A DNA stretch of 64,000 nt, taken from the NCBI RefSeq assembly GCF_003945595.2, contig NW_024104379.1, forward strand, positions 124,001 to 188,000, read 5' to 3'. Below the pieces are notes generated by a model that ran no database searches, was not told the origin of the DNA, and was given only the letters and a program-made list of their open reading frames with translations. Positions 13,959 through 46,249 of this stretch are shown piece after piece. The stretch comes from Pipra filicauda. Lineage: Eukaryota; Chordata; Aves; Passeriformes; Pipridae. Made by a program: the position numbers and the translations under genes. The number at the start of each line of letters is the position of its first letter. Within the stretch, counting starts at the first letter, position 1.

Positions 13959-15793
13959 AATTGGTCTGGAGGAAACCCACAAATGGTAAAAGCCACCTCT
14001 TCAGGGAAGGCTAGATTGACAGTTTTTCTATTCAGGACATGAATGTGGCTTCAGTAGCAAACCTATTGGGACTGCTCATCAATGAGGCTGGAGAACATAG
14101 GCCAACAAAGACTCATCTTCATAGGTGGACCTAGTTTTCTGTTATTATTGGCTCTGATGGTATGGAAAATGCTTCTCACAATGCTCAAGGAACATCCCGA
14201 ACCACACCACCTTGCTTTTCCCTTCCCAGCTCCCAGTAGGAGGCTGTGCCAGCATTTCCATGCTCTGCAACTTGGTGTAAAATAGAACTCAGCTTTGAGG
14301 CTGAGCAGGCATATGGTCTATTTGCCTTATTCTGGCCTGAAAACCTCTAATGGGAGGGAGAAATGCCTGAAGAGGTGGAAATGAGGTTTTGTACAGGGGA
14401 CAATATCACTGCCAGTCAGTGCTGGGGCTGATGATGAAATGGATGAAGACATCTCCTCCTGACTGACCAAGGGTGTGATTTTTTCCTACGGTGTCCCCAC
14501 TTCAGGTTTTAATCAGAGATGACATTCTAAATTAATCAGTCCAGCTTTAGACTAGAGTCCCCAAGGTCAGCTCAGAGCTACATCTGTGTCAGCAGTGCAG
14601 TGTAAAAAAGAAATCCCCATTATTGGGTTAAAAATACCGGGGAAATCCCCTCCCTCTCTTTCTTTCCTCCAGCTCTGATAATGGCAGTAGAAAGAACTCA
14701 CACAATTTCCCATTCTTGCTACAATATTTTTCATGAAATCGAAAGCCTCTCTGCCCTTCTGGCAAACTACAGTTACTTGACTACCTTAAGCTGATTGCAG
14801 AATAGTTCATCCCACATCCTGTATTAGTGGAAAACATCACAACTGTGCTGCCCATTCCTTCCATTGCTCAAGAGAAACCATTACCTAATTAGTAGCAAAG
14901 ATGCAATGAATGAGACCAGAAAACTAACCCGCAAATCAGCACCTTTACTGAAAAGAAAACTTCAGTCCACTCATAAAGAATGGAGATAGCACAGACTTTG
15001 TTTTTCTTTTTCCTCTACATGCACTTATCTGGGTTAAGAAAAAGCAACACACCACAGAGGAAAGGTGGCAAGCAAAGGAAGACAAGTTGTTCTGGTTACA
15101 TCGATCCTTGTGTTCGACATCTGTACCATCTGTCCACTTTCTTGCCATATGTCTGGACTTTTCAGCAGTGGGAGAATACCACCCTATGCTAAGAGTTCTT
15201 AGACTTCCTCTAAGAGTTTTTCTAAGAGTATTTATACCACAAAATTCAAGGATATTGAACTTGTTAGTACTTCTGTCACACCTGTGAGTGTTAACAAAAC
15301 TAATTCTTTCCTATCTCTGTCTGAACAAGCGTCGAGCTTCCACTTTGTCCTGGTCCTACACTGTTATCTGACCTTGCATTATGCATCATGAATGTAATTA
15401 GGAGTCCCAGCTATAGGGTCACCCACTGGCTTGGATTTCCCCTCAAAAGAGCTGCTCAAAGAAGTTGAGTCTGCCTGTAGCTGAGAGGGCTGTGGGAACT
15501 GTACCTCTCCTCTCATCAGCTTCTTCACTATACCTGTCTCAACACGTGGACTACTCTGTTGTCTCCAGGAGACAACAGGTGAAGAAGACCCCTCGGCTTC
15601 CCAGATAAGGAAGCGCAAGGCTTTCACAGCTGTTTCATGTACTTTGAGAATCTTCCAAGATGAACTTCAAAAAGAGACACTGAATCCCTTGCCCCTGATG
15701 AGTAATTTGCTATCTTACATGGGCCAGGGATCCTAGTTGCACTGGTGGGTATCTTGTCCCCATGTAGATCTTCATAAGCTTTTCAATTTTCCT
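13959..15793. other. IL2RB 3' flank, probable 3' UTR
   Basis: This stretch follows the IL2RB stop codon and precedes the CR1 insertion. It most likely holds the IL2RB 3' untranslated region. I could not find a canonical AATAAA, so I cannot place the transcript end. I see no other gene. Confidence 0.45.
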
Positions 15794-17690
15794 TCATAGA
15801 ATCATAGAATCATTAAGCTTGGAAAAGATCTCCAAGATCATCAAGTCCAACCTTTGACTGAGTACTACCATTCTCACTAAACCATCGCAAAGTGCCATGT
15901 CTACTTGTTTTCTGAACACTTGCAAAGATTGTAACTCCAGCACTTTCCTAGGGAGTTTATTCCAATGTTTAACAGTGAAGAAATTTTTCCTGATACCCAA
16001 ACTGAACTCCTCCTGGTGCAACTAGAGGCCATTTCATCTTGACCTATCATTTGTTACCTGGGAGAAGAGACTGACCTCCACATTGCCACAACTGCCTTCA
16101 GGTAGCTGTAGAGAGCAATAAGGTCTCCCTTGAGTCTTCTTTTCTCCAGGTTGAACAACCCCATCTCCCTCAGCTGTTCCTCATAAGACTTGTGCTCCAG
16201 GTCCTTCACTAACCTTGCCCTTCTCTGGACATGCCCCAGCACCTCAATGTTTTTCTTGTAGTGAGGGGCCCAGAATTGGACACAGCACTTGAGATGCAGC
16301 TTCACCAGTGCCAAGTACAGAGGGATAATCCCTTCACTAGTCCTGCTGGCCACACTATTTCCAGTACAGGCCAGGATGCCGTTGGCCTTCTTGGCCACCT
16401 GGGCACACTGCTGGCTCATGTTCAGCCAGCTGTCAACCAACACCCCCAGATCCTTTTCCTGCTGCATAGTTTTCCAACCATTCTTCCCCAAGCCCGTAAC
16501 ACTGCGCGGGGTTGTTGTCACCCAAGTGCAGGATCTGGCACTTCATCTTGTTGAACCTCTACAATTGACCTCAGCCCATCAAGACAACCTGTCCAAATCC
16601 CTCTGTAGAGCCATACTACCGTTCAGCAGATCAACACTCCCATCCAGCTTGGTGTCATCTGCAAACTGACTGAGGGAGCCCTCAATATCCTCATCCAGGT
16701 CATTGATAGATGTTAAACAGGACTGGCCCCAACACTGAGCCCTGGGGAACCCCAGTAGTGACTAGCTGCTAACTGGATTTAACTCCATTCCCCATAACTC
16801 TTTGGGCTCAGCCATCTAGACAGTTTTTTACCCAGCAAAGAGTACATATACCCACACCATGGGCTGCTAGTTTCTCCAGGAGAATGATGTGGGAGACAGT
16901 GTAAAAGGCTTTGCTAAAGTTTAGGTAGACAACATACACAGTCTTTCCCTCTTTCACTGAGTGGGTCACCTTATCATAGAAGAAAATCAGGTTGATTAAG
17001 CAGGACCTTCCTTTCCCAAACCCATGCTGACTGGGCCTGATCCCCCGGTTGTCCCACACATGCCACATGGTGGCACTCAAGGTCACCTGCTCCATGACCT
17101 TCTCTGGCACCAAGGACAGGTTGACAGGCGTGTAGTTCCCCGGATCCTCATTCTGACCCTTTTTGTAGATGTGTGCCACACTGGCTAACTTTCAGTCATC
17201 TGGAACCCTCCTGGTTAGCCAGTACTACTGTTAAATGATGGAGAGTGGCTTGATGAGCTCTTTTGCCAGCTCTCTCAGTACCCTTGGGTGTATTCCATCT
17301 GGCCACAAGGACTTGTGAGTGTCTAAGTGGCACAGCTGGTCACTAACTACTTCTTCCTGGATTATAGGAGGTTTTTTCTGCTCCGTGTCTCTGTCTTCCA
17401 GCTCAGGGGGCTGGGTACCCTGAGGACATCTGGCCAAGAAGGCATTAAGTAGTTCAGCCTCATCCTGGTGGCAATGTTCCCCCTTCTACATCAAATAAAG
17501 GATGGAGATTCTCCTTGACTCTCTTTTTGTTATTTATGTATTTGTAAAAACATTTTTGTTATCTCTTATGACAGTGGCTAGATTGAGTTCCAGCTGGGCT
17601 TTCTCCTTTCTAATTTTCTCTCTGCATGGCCAAATGACATCCATGTGCTCTTCCTGATTACATCTTGCTGCTGAGTACAAAAGAAAAGGC
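15794..17690 (-). mobile_element. CR1 LINE, 5'-truncated and decayed
   Basis: On the minus strand this reads as the CR1 reverse transcriptase in several frames. From 5' to 3' there are pieces typical of CR1: PQGTQPPELEDRD and DGIHPRVLRELAKEL (17231-17437); EDPGNYTPVNLSLVPEKV, RPSQHGFGKGRSC and VYLNFSKAFYTVSH (16808-17179); [20 protein letters not shown] and [14 protein letters not shown] (16054-16521); and IRKNFFTVKHWN near 15990. The plus-strand left edge reads as two tandem tcatagaa units, the reverse of the avian CR1 3' octamer end. Several frameshifts and stops break the frame, notably between 16520 and 16810. VYLNFSKAFYTV differs from the usual DFSKAFDTV at the acidic residues. This is an old, dead copy. 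Confidence 0.92.
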
Positions 17691-20600
17691 TTGCCTCTTT
17701 GTAAATAAAAAAAATATTAAGTAATCTATAGTGTTCTTCTGTCCTTTGGGATGGGGAGAAACAATTAACAGCTTTTCTAAATAGGGAACTGGGTAAAGCT
17801 TTGCTCGGACCAATATACCTTTAGCTTTCCTTCCTGCTCCCTTCCCTCAGCCACCTAAAACAGAAAGCAGAGTTGGAAGTGATCCTACTGCAAGCCCCTG
17901 AGGACCATCCTGCTGGCTTTTCTGCCCCCCTTGTGAAAATGGTGACAGCTTTTGCAGCCATGCTGGGTGTGAATGTGTGACACACTGCGGCAGGAAGTGC
18001 TCGATGTCAGATCTGGCGATAACCGGACCTTTCTTCCAGGAAGATGAGATCATGTGGTCTCGTATGTGAGTAACCTAGGTTGTGAATACCAAAGGCATAA
18101 CACTCTCAGTGATTTGGGGCCCTTTTGCTTCGGGTTCCCCAAGAGCTCTTTGGAAATGTCACACGGGGAGCTGTCTCGCCTCGAACCAGTACGAACATGG
18201 TGTGTGGTTCACAAAACCACAGAAACGTGCTGCAATGGTGTCCATCGGTACCAGAGGCAAACCCAAGCTGAACAACAACACCGTGTGGAAAATATCAGTG
18301 TGGAAAATATTGAGCTAACAGCCACAGACGAGTCCTCTCTTTATCTTAAGCCCAGAGACAGCAGAGACAGCTGTCACACCTCTCATATCCTTCTTTCCAA
18401 GGTACTTTGTTCACAAATAGACATCACTCTCAGTCTCCTCCCACACCCCTCCCTCTTTTTTACTGTGAAGAAACAGAAAGGGTGCTTGCAGTAAAGGAAT
18501 TCCTCTGAAGTCAGATCTGATCAAGCTTTTGGGTCCTTGGTTGATTCAAAAGCCTGTGGTGACAGACGTGGTATCCTTGCTTAGATAGATCAGATTGAGA
18601 TTCTACATTTTTGGTTCTGATGAAAACACCAGAGAAGGAAGATTCTTCTTTCCAGGAAAGTTGAATGCAAAAAGTAAGGTCTTTGGCACTGGGAAATACC
18701 CTCAGCTGTGTTATGACCCACTGCCCTCATAGTGTAAACTAAGCAAAGCTATATATGAATACATATATGTCTAATGAGGCAGCTAGTCCCTCATTATCTG
18801 TGGAAATTTTGGCTCAGAGTAAGTTTTAAAAGTGAAATCAGATCTCAAATCTCTTAAGCAGTTCTGAAAGCACTCCCAGTCAAACACTACAGCTTTTTAT
18901 CCACATTTAACATTTATTTACTAGAATCCACCATGAGGCAACTACAGAAATGGCTTTTGGTCTTCATGCAGTCCCAGACTAAACATGATCTAGTGGCAGA
19001 GCTAAAAACATCTATCTCTACCCAGTTGCCAAAATGAGCCAAAATGAGCCCCGGCCCAGGTCGATGTCACTGGCTGGAGCTCAGCCCTGTGTCAAGAGTC
19101 AGCCATGTGCCCATCCCCTCCACTCATTTATTGACAAGATAACTCTATTTACTCTGCTCTGGCTGCAGCACTGCTGCTTTTTGTGAAAAACGAAGGGGCA
19201 CATACAGAGTTGTGGGGCTGTAAGCAGAAAGTAGTACAGGAAAAGTACCTGAGAAGGACCTGGGCTAGAAGAAAAGCAGATGCTTCAGGGAGGAGTGAGT
19301 GGTGGTGCAACTGAGTGCAGGGAGCCCAGTGTCAGGAGACTGGACAGCGAGAAGAGCAAGACAGAGGGAGTCTTGCAGGCTGGGACTGAGAGGCACTGTC
19401 CTTTCCTTTCATCTGCCTGACCACTGTGGTAACCAGACACGCTGTCTACTGCCCTCTTCCCTCCATCCAGTGATCTACACCTGCCAGACAGAATCTACTC
19501 CATCCCTGTGCTGGGGAGCACACCCTATCGTTTACCTCTCCCTCCAGTGCGACCAAAGAGGGTGGCCAAGGAATACAGCATTTGCTCAGCAACTCCCTGT
19601 CCCCTGAGGAGGACAACATAAGCTACCTGTGCCAGCCTCCTGGGTTGTTCTTCTCTGCACAGCTGGAGGTTCTCTTACCCTGACTTTTTCTGGACCCCCC
19701 CTGCTCATCCTGCACATCTTCTGTCCCTGTGAACCTCCAAACCCTCCATTTCAGAAAAGAAAAAAGTGGTTGTACGGGGTGCTCTGACCCATCGTGGGCA
19801 GGACGGTGCAGGACAAAGGCCAAGCTGAAGGGACGTGACAACAGGTTATTGATCGCTGCGGAGACCTTGAGCTCGGGTAAATAGATGTCCTACTTTCTCC
19901 CCCACTCCATGCATGTGTGAGCTGGCTGGTGTAGGGGTATGGGCCAGGTCTCACAGGAAGCAGCAGCTTTAAAGGTAGGTCTACAGCTCTGGGGGAAACC
20001 CCAGTGCCTACCATCAAATCTACTAACAAAGAGGCTCTTCTGCTGCTGCTTCCTGCCCTACTCTCACTGCCTCTCCATCTGTGGTTGTGTGCTTATGCCT
20101 GCTGTTTCTGAAGGGATGCTGTGATAGCGGAGAAGTGCCCTTGCTCTCCTGCACTGCCTGACTTGACTCCTTGGGAAGGAGATCCTCCCCAGGGTTTGCA
20201 CAGAGAGGTGCTCCACAAGGAGCAAGGGAGGGCAGCCTGTGCTGGGCCTGTTTATACTGTCTGCCTCTCTGGAAGGGTGTGTTAGAGCAAGAGGATGTGT
20301 GACTGTTTGCCCGAGTGATGATGTTCACCAGGCTGCATTTAATGTTCCAGAGTGAGTTACCTGGTGCTTATGTTCTGCAAATGTGTTCCCACGTTGCAAG
20401 GCAGCCTGGAGGGCTTGGAGCTCCATAACTGGGGGAAAGGAGACTGAAAAGCCCCCTTGCCCTTATGAAGTGATGCTCAATGGCACCCACACAGGGTAAA
20501 ATGTGCATGAGGCCAGCCATCTCTTCCCACATCTGTAGCAAGTCCCTCACATGCACTCCTGCCCTCAATCTCACATCCACATGCACATACACTGGGCACA

Positions 20601-21517
20601 AAGAGGACTCATAGGCACATAGACAGGACGCAGGCATTCCCCAAGACCTCTGTCCCCTCCCATGCGAATGCATTCACATCCCTTTCCTCTCCAATTACAG
20701 AAACACAGAATGCCTTTGGGGGCAGGCATGCACTGGGTGGTGGCAAAGGAAAGGAAAAGTAAAGGGGGTGAGATAAGCAGTATTAATGTGGTCTCTTGGG
20801 CAATGACATTTCTTACCCTCAGAGTCTGGGGCTGACAGAAGGGAAGCAGTCAGGGAGAAAAAAAAAGAAGCAGCCTGGGGTAGATGAGGGGCAAAGAAGA
20901 CAGAAGGTGTCCCCTGGCACAATCAGAGGGTGGTGGAGGGCTGAACATTAACCAGGTGCTCTCTTCTCATCAGCTCAGCTAGTGAATCAGTGCCAGCATC
21001 ATCTTTGCCTGGGAACACATGGTCTGGTGGGAATGGCAAGGTTTGCTTACTTTAAGGGATCAAGATAAAAATGGCACAGTGGGCAAAGTGCAACTTCGGG
21101 CTCCCAGGCTGTGGCTGCTTTGTGCAATTTCTGCATACATTTGAGGTCACAGATTTTCTTTTGCATTTATTTCTGGGTCAATATAATACCAGTTTTAAAA
21201 CAATTCCCAGCCTGGGAGGACAACACTTTTGCATTCAGAAAAATGCATTATTGTATTCATTTGTGGTTTTGGCAGAAGCAAAACCCAGGGAATACCTTTG
21301 AAAACCAAGGATTTACCAGGAGGTGCAGACAGGATGGTGTTCTAGAAGCCAGTCTCCCACTGATTTAGTTTTACTCACATTAGCTCTGATCAAAGTCTTT
21401 GATGGCTGGCCCCAGAGATCTCTTGGGGCTATAGATCTTGGGAGAGGAGGACAGAGATGACATAACACCTGCAGAGACAAGTGTAAAGGGAAGCATAAAA
21501 CCCGGCCTGACAATGAC
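17691..21517. other. Intergenic or TMPRSS6 5' region
   Basis: I recognise no gene. An untranslated or short first exon of TMPRSS6 may lie here, because the longer human isoform has one, but nothing matches its short N-terminus. Two small direct repeats were seen: a 15-bp unit twice at about 18282-18312 and an 11-bp unit twice at about 19026-19048. Confidence 0.4.
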
Positions 21518-21532
21518 ATGCTGTGTCACCAG

Positions 21533-37081
<15,549 letters not shown>

Positions 37082-38011
37082 GAAAAGTGCATCTCTATCT
37101 TCTCCCCATCACACCTACACTCACATGGCACTCATTTCTGATCTTGCTCACTTGCCTCTCAGAGAGTGTGGGATGTAGTCAGACCCAGGATGCTTTTCTG
37201 AATAGGGTAAGAGAAGGCTGCCATAGGGATTGTAGATAAAAGCAGGCAGACCCTCTTCCCTATCAGTGCTTCACAGGGAGCATCCCAAGGGGTTTTTAGG
37301 CTATCCATCCAAAAGAGGGGGGAAGGGAAGAGGGGGGAGGAGGAGTTGGGGGCAATGACATGACACACAGCAATAGTCCCAAGTTGATGGTTTCTGAGAA
37401 GAGGAATAAGAGGGTTCATGAACTTTCCACAAACCATGTGATTCAGCCACAGTCTTATGCTGGAACATTTGCTGAAAGAAAATGTGACTGATGTAGTTAG
37501 AGATTCCAGTAACTGTGAAATCAATCTGCCTCCCTCTTCCTTCCTGCTGCTTATCCTTCATCCCCCTTCCCCTCCCATCACTCCTCCTCTTCCATCTCCC
37601 TAATTGCTTCTTTTCTTAGCTGGCGTGTGCTGTTCAGTGTGCTGTTCAGCTCAGCCAGGCAACTCTTCACGTCTCACTGACTCCCAGGCACGAGTCCAGC
37701 ATTGCACCCCCAAGCACGTGTCCTGCCTTCCTGCTGGAGCAGCACCCAGCCTCCACTGCTGTACTTCCCTCACTAAAAACACTGGAGCAGCCTCCCATTC
37801 CCTTCCCTCAGCCCTTCTAAATACCTTTAACATAAGGATGTCTCAACTGCTTCCATCTCCTATCTCAGGTAATGGAGGAAGTGAAGGAGAAGGCTTCAGG
37901 GCACAGTGCTTGAACTGCAACTGCTATGGGTTCGGGTTTTTTACTAAAGATACACGTATGTGTGTGTGTGTATATGGATATATATACAATGGACTGCTCT
38001 CTGGAATTAGA

Positions 38012-38017
38012 AATAAA
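38012..38017 (+). terminator. Candidate TMPRSS6 poly(A) signal
   Basis: AATAAA lies about 930 bases after the TMPRSS6 stop codon. It is the first canonical signal I noticed in this orientation and would give a 3' UTR of roughly 0.95 kb. Confidence 0.5.
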
Positions 38018-38460
38018 ATTAATCCGAGGATTTTTTTGGCTCTAGTTTGCCTCACTTTGTTAAAACCTATCTTGACGTTTGTATGTTTTTGACCAAGGTC
38101 CAGTCCTGGCACTGGCAACTGGCAAAAGTTTCCACACCCCTGCCCACCCCAGGTGTCCCTAGCACAGTGAGGTCAATCCTTTAGCTAGACAGGTGGTCCT
38201 CACTTATTGTTATGATTTAGGGGTGCAGGTACCAATAAGCAAACCCGCTCTGTAGCCCAACTGCCTGCAGCGGGGTTGAAGCACAGATGCAGCGAGAAGT
38301 ACCTCCAGCCCCCAGAAAACAGGCACAGCACCAGCCACCAGCTTCTGGTGGCTCCAGATGATGAATCCAAACTCCTTTTCTCCAACTCCCACTCCCTTCT
38401 ATCAGCAACGAATTCTTGCCACTTGAAATGAGAGGCAGCAAGGAGGAACAGACTGTGAAT

Positions 38461-38466
38461 TTTATT
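38461..38466 (-). terminator. Candidate minus-strand poly(A) signal (KCTD17?)
   Basis: TTTATT on the plus strand reads AATAAA on the minus strand. It lies about 450 bases from the plus-strand signal at 38012, as expected for convergent genes. It also follows by about 80 bases the stop of an open minus-strand frame (38546-38953) that could be the last KCTD17 exon. Confidence 0.4.
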
Positions 38467-38545
38467 CAGGAGTCTTCAGACACAGCAGTGAAGCAAACAC
38501 CCCGCTCCCCAAAACAGGGATCTCCTGGTGCTGGCTGACACAACA

Positions 38546-38953
38546 TCAGGTACCTGGGCAGCACACCTGTCTCCTCACCCTGCTGACACAGGGCTGCTCT
38601 GGGGGACAGGGAGGGAGGCACCAAGGAGCAATGCAGGTAGCCCAGAAAAGGACTGTGGCTCTGCATTTGCCCTCTGGCCATAAGCCCAGACCAACTGCCT
38701 GCAACAGCAAAAGGGCAAGGACTGGTCCTTCTGCAGTTGCCACCACCTTGGGTTCCCATTTGCATCCAGGGTGTTCAGGAAGGGACCGCAGGCTGCAGTG
38801 TTTGATTGCAGATGTCCCCACCAGGGGCCACTGTGACATTAAGGAAAGCCAGACTGCCAGGCATAGGAGGGCTCCAGCTCCTACAGCAGCCCAGAGGCTC
38901 CATGGAGCATCTGCCCTCCTCCAGGGCTGGAGGCTCAGGCCTCTAAGGTGAGT
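38546..38953 (-). CDS. Possible KCTD17 3'-terminal exon (unproven)
   Basis: The minus strand is open from a possible acceptor (AG just above 38953) to a stop at 38546. The frame fits a two-base carry from the candidate exon at 40029-40092. It encodes about 135 residues, including a strongly hydrophobic stretch (SLWAAVGAGALLCLAVWLSL). It does not resemble the human KCTD17 C-terminus that I recall, and the acceptor has a poor pyrimidine tract. This could be chance or a lineage-specific tail. Confidence 0.2.
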   Translation of the reverse strand, partial: THLRGLSLQPWRRADAPWSLWAAVGAGALLCLAVWLSLMSQWPLVGTSAIKHCSLRSLPEHPGCKWEPKVVATAEGPVLALLLLQAVGLGLWPEGKCRATVLFWATCIAPWCLPPCPPEQPCVSRVRRQVCCPGT

Positions 38954-39117
38954 TTGTAAAAAAAACATGACTGCATGTGAAGAGTGAAGGGGGCTGGAGG
39001 GCGTCACTGTGGGGCAAGGGGCTGCCATACACTGCAGTACAAAAATAAAGATACAAACAAGAAATGAAAAGGCTGGAGTGTTGAGATCACATCCTCAGAT
39101 CTCTGGCTTGTAACAGC

Positions 39118-39290
39118 TATAGAAGGAGAGAGAAAGAGAAATAAAATCAACGGTAGGGAAAAGAGCAACTGAGCATAGAGAGGAGAGTGAGAAACAGAAA
39201 AAGGGAAATGACAGAGGAAATGAGAACAAAAGAAAAAGAAAAGAAGTGTGGAGTGATGGTGGAAAAACAGCAAAAGGAAGCAAAAGTCCA
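39118..39290 (+). repeat. Purine-rich tract
   Basis: About 170 bases are very rich in A and G, with few pyrimidines, made of imperfect GAGA, GAAA and AAAG blocks. It lies between the KCTD17 and TMPRSS6 3' ends. The open frames on its minus strand (Phe, Leu and Ser rich) are a by-product of composition. Confidence 0.7.
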
Positions 39291-40028
39291 TGTGATTAAC
39301 ATACACTGACTTTTAAAATAATAACACACAGGTCCCACAACCATGGACAAGGAGGCTCTCAAAGAGAGGGAGAGAGAAATGTCAGACAGCTAACGAGTGC
39401 CCAGCACCAGGACAGATGGAGAGTTTCCATGCCCTGTCCCACTCATGTCGGCCAGACAGCCTTCCTAAGCAGGAGGCAAAGCATAGAGGCTCATTCTATT
39501 TGCAGCTGTGAGAACATCTGGAGTGGGGATTGGTCATTTCTGCTCTGCCTTCACCACCCTTTCCCACTGCGCTCACACCCTGACAGGGCCAGTGGGGGAA
39601 AAGCCCAGGGAAGTGGGAGCAGGGAGGGAAAAATAACAAGCTGCCTTCTGCAAACTGCTGGCGGGCAAAAGAGCTGCGGACGGCAGCCTGGAGGAGCGAT
39701 CTGGCATGCGTGTCACGCAGACACGTGGCAAAATTCCCCCCCTTCCCCGAACCACCCCTGCCTGCTTTGCATTCATTTCCACCCCTTTCCCAGCTGCACT
39801 CTCCTTTCTGCTGCCAGAGCCTCTGGTCCAGAGCCATAGGATCTGCTTGGCAAGTAAAAACACACATAGGATGAGAATAGGTAGAGCCACCTTAGGGATG
39901 AGTCAACCTCCCCTCCCTCCTTCCCCTCCCCAAGTTCTACAAACCAGGGCCATACCCACAAGAGGGAAGTGAGTCACTCATGCAGAGCTCAGGCTGGCAG
40001 GAGCTGGGAGTGCAGACAGGTAACATAC

Positions 40029-40092
40029 CTGCAGAGGAGGAAAAGTGAGGAGCAGAGAGAGACAGGACCCTGGGCAGAGACCACTCTGAGCC
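40029..40092 (-). CDS. Candidate KCTD17 exon 7
   Basis: A 64-base minus-strand segment has a good acceptor (pyrimidine tract ending CTCCCAG) and a near-consensus donor (CAG/GTATGT). It stays open in the phase left by exon 6, reading VVSAQGPVSLCSSLF or similar. Human KCTD17 continues AQSSQ at this junction, so similarity is slight. The splice signals are convincing; the assignment is not. Confidence 0.3.
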
Positions 40093-40497
40093 CTGGGAGA
40101 CAAAGAGAGCAGAGGGAAGGATGCTGGAGGCTGGAGGCTGGCGAGTGGGGCAATGTAGGAGGTAGATGACAGTGCTGGGATGGACACGGAGGGGAGCAGA
40201 AGGGAGGGTCCGCAGGAAGAGAGTTTAGCGCAATCCCGAATAGATGGACAGTCTGCAAATAAAAATAAAACCATAGATAAACCAAACAGTTTAAAATACA
40301 AAGCAGCAGCCATGGTAACAGGTCTCCCCTCTCAGCTTTATCTCCAGAGAGACTCCAACTCCTGGAGAGGACAGTCCCCACACCCCACACCTGCTCTAGT
40401 CCTTCCCTGCTGCTAGCTGTGAGCTCTCACCAGAAAGGTGGACGGGTCTATGCCTGGGGGGGATATTTTTATCATTTTCCTCAAGGATTTGCTGCAC

Positions 40498-45498
<5,001 letters not shown>

Positions 45499-45559
45499 CC
45501 TCACCCCCACCTCCCCCACGGCGTGCAGGGACTGCCGCAGGTGCTGCCTATCGGAGAAT

Positions 45560-45575
45560 GCTGGGATCTGTAGTT
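45560..45575 (-). promoter_or_regulatory. ZNF143/SBS-like motif 1, KCTD17 promoter side
   Basis: On the minus strand, AACTACAGATCCCAGC matches the ACTACANNTCCCA core bound by ZNF143 (Staf). It lies about 70 bases upstream of the chosen KCTD17 start codon. Confidence 0.65.
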
Positions 45576-45863
45576 TATCTGCCTCTCCCTCCGCAGCAGC
45601 CGTGTTTCTTGGGGGACAGGATCTTCCCTGTGACCACCAAGGGAATCCTGAGCGGAGGAAGGATGCGCGGTGGTGGAGGATAGCACTGCGGCTATTAGGG
45701 GTGGGCAAAACCACAACTCCACAACGCCGACACTTCCTGGCTTTTCCCCTGTTCCCGTTTTCACAAGCCAAAGGCAGGCCAACACTCCGGAGGTGCAGAG
45801 TGTTATGCAAAAATCGTCGGCATTTATTTCCATAGACATCCTCTCTGGCTCATTAAAAAGTTC

Positions 45864-45877
45864 TGGGAAATGTAGTT
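45864..45877 (-). promoter_or_regulatory. ZNF143/SBS-like motif 2
   Basis: AACTACATTTCCCA on the minus strand is a full match to the ACTACANNTCCCA core. It lies about 370 bases upstream of the KCTD17 start and is in the same orientation as motif 1. Confidence 0.65.
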
Positions 45878-45903
45878 TCGCAGGGGGGTGCACAAAAGGG
45901 TGA

Positions 45904-45917
45904 TGGGAACTGTAGTT
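45904..45917 (-). promoter_or_regulatory. ZNF143/SBS-like motif 3
   Basis: AACTACAGTTCCCA on the minus strand is a full match to the core, 40 bases from motif 2 and in the same orientation. A weaker, partial copy (TGGGAACTGTATCC on the plus strand) lies at 46230-46243. Confidence 0.65.
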
Positions 45918-46249
45918 TTCCCAGCTCGCTGTTCCTGCAATGAGGATGCTGTAACGAGGGGGGCTGCACTGCACTACCTGACCCCGGCTCTGCTGCTGGT
46001 ACTCTGTCTGCTTCCAGTCCTTGGTCTTGTCTGCAAGCTTCCTCGGAGACGGGAAGAACAACCTGCTCCCTGGCAGTCAGCAGATTAAGCTCCTCAGAGC
46101 TGTGCTTCACAGCATTCCCTTCAGGAGATCCATTACCCCAGGCTCACAGCTCAGTGCTGCATCAGTTGCCATGCTTTCTTGCAGCAAAATACGCAGTGGC
46201 CTTCTTGCTAACATATGTAGGGACACTTCTGGGAACTGTATCCTGGATC

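Noticed and set aside
39004..39362. Phe/Leu/Ser-rich minus-strand frames that look like membrane proteins
   Set aside because: They are the complement of a purine-rich simple tract, so the hydrophobic composition is an artefact.
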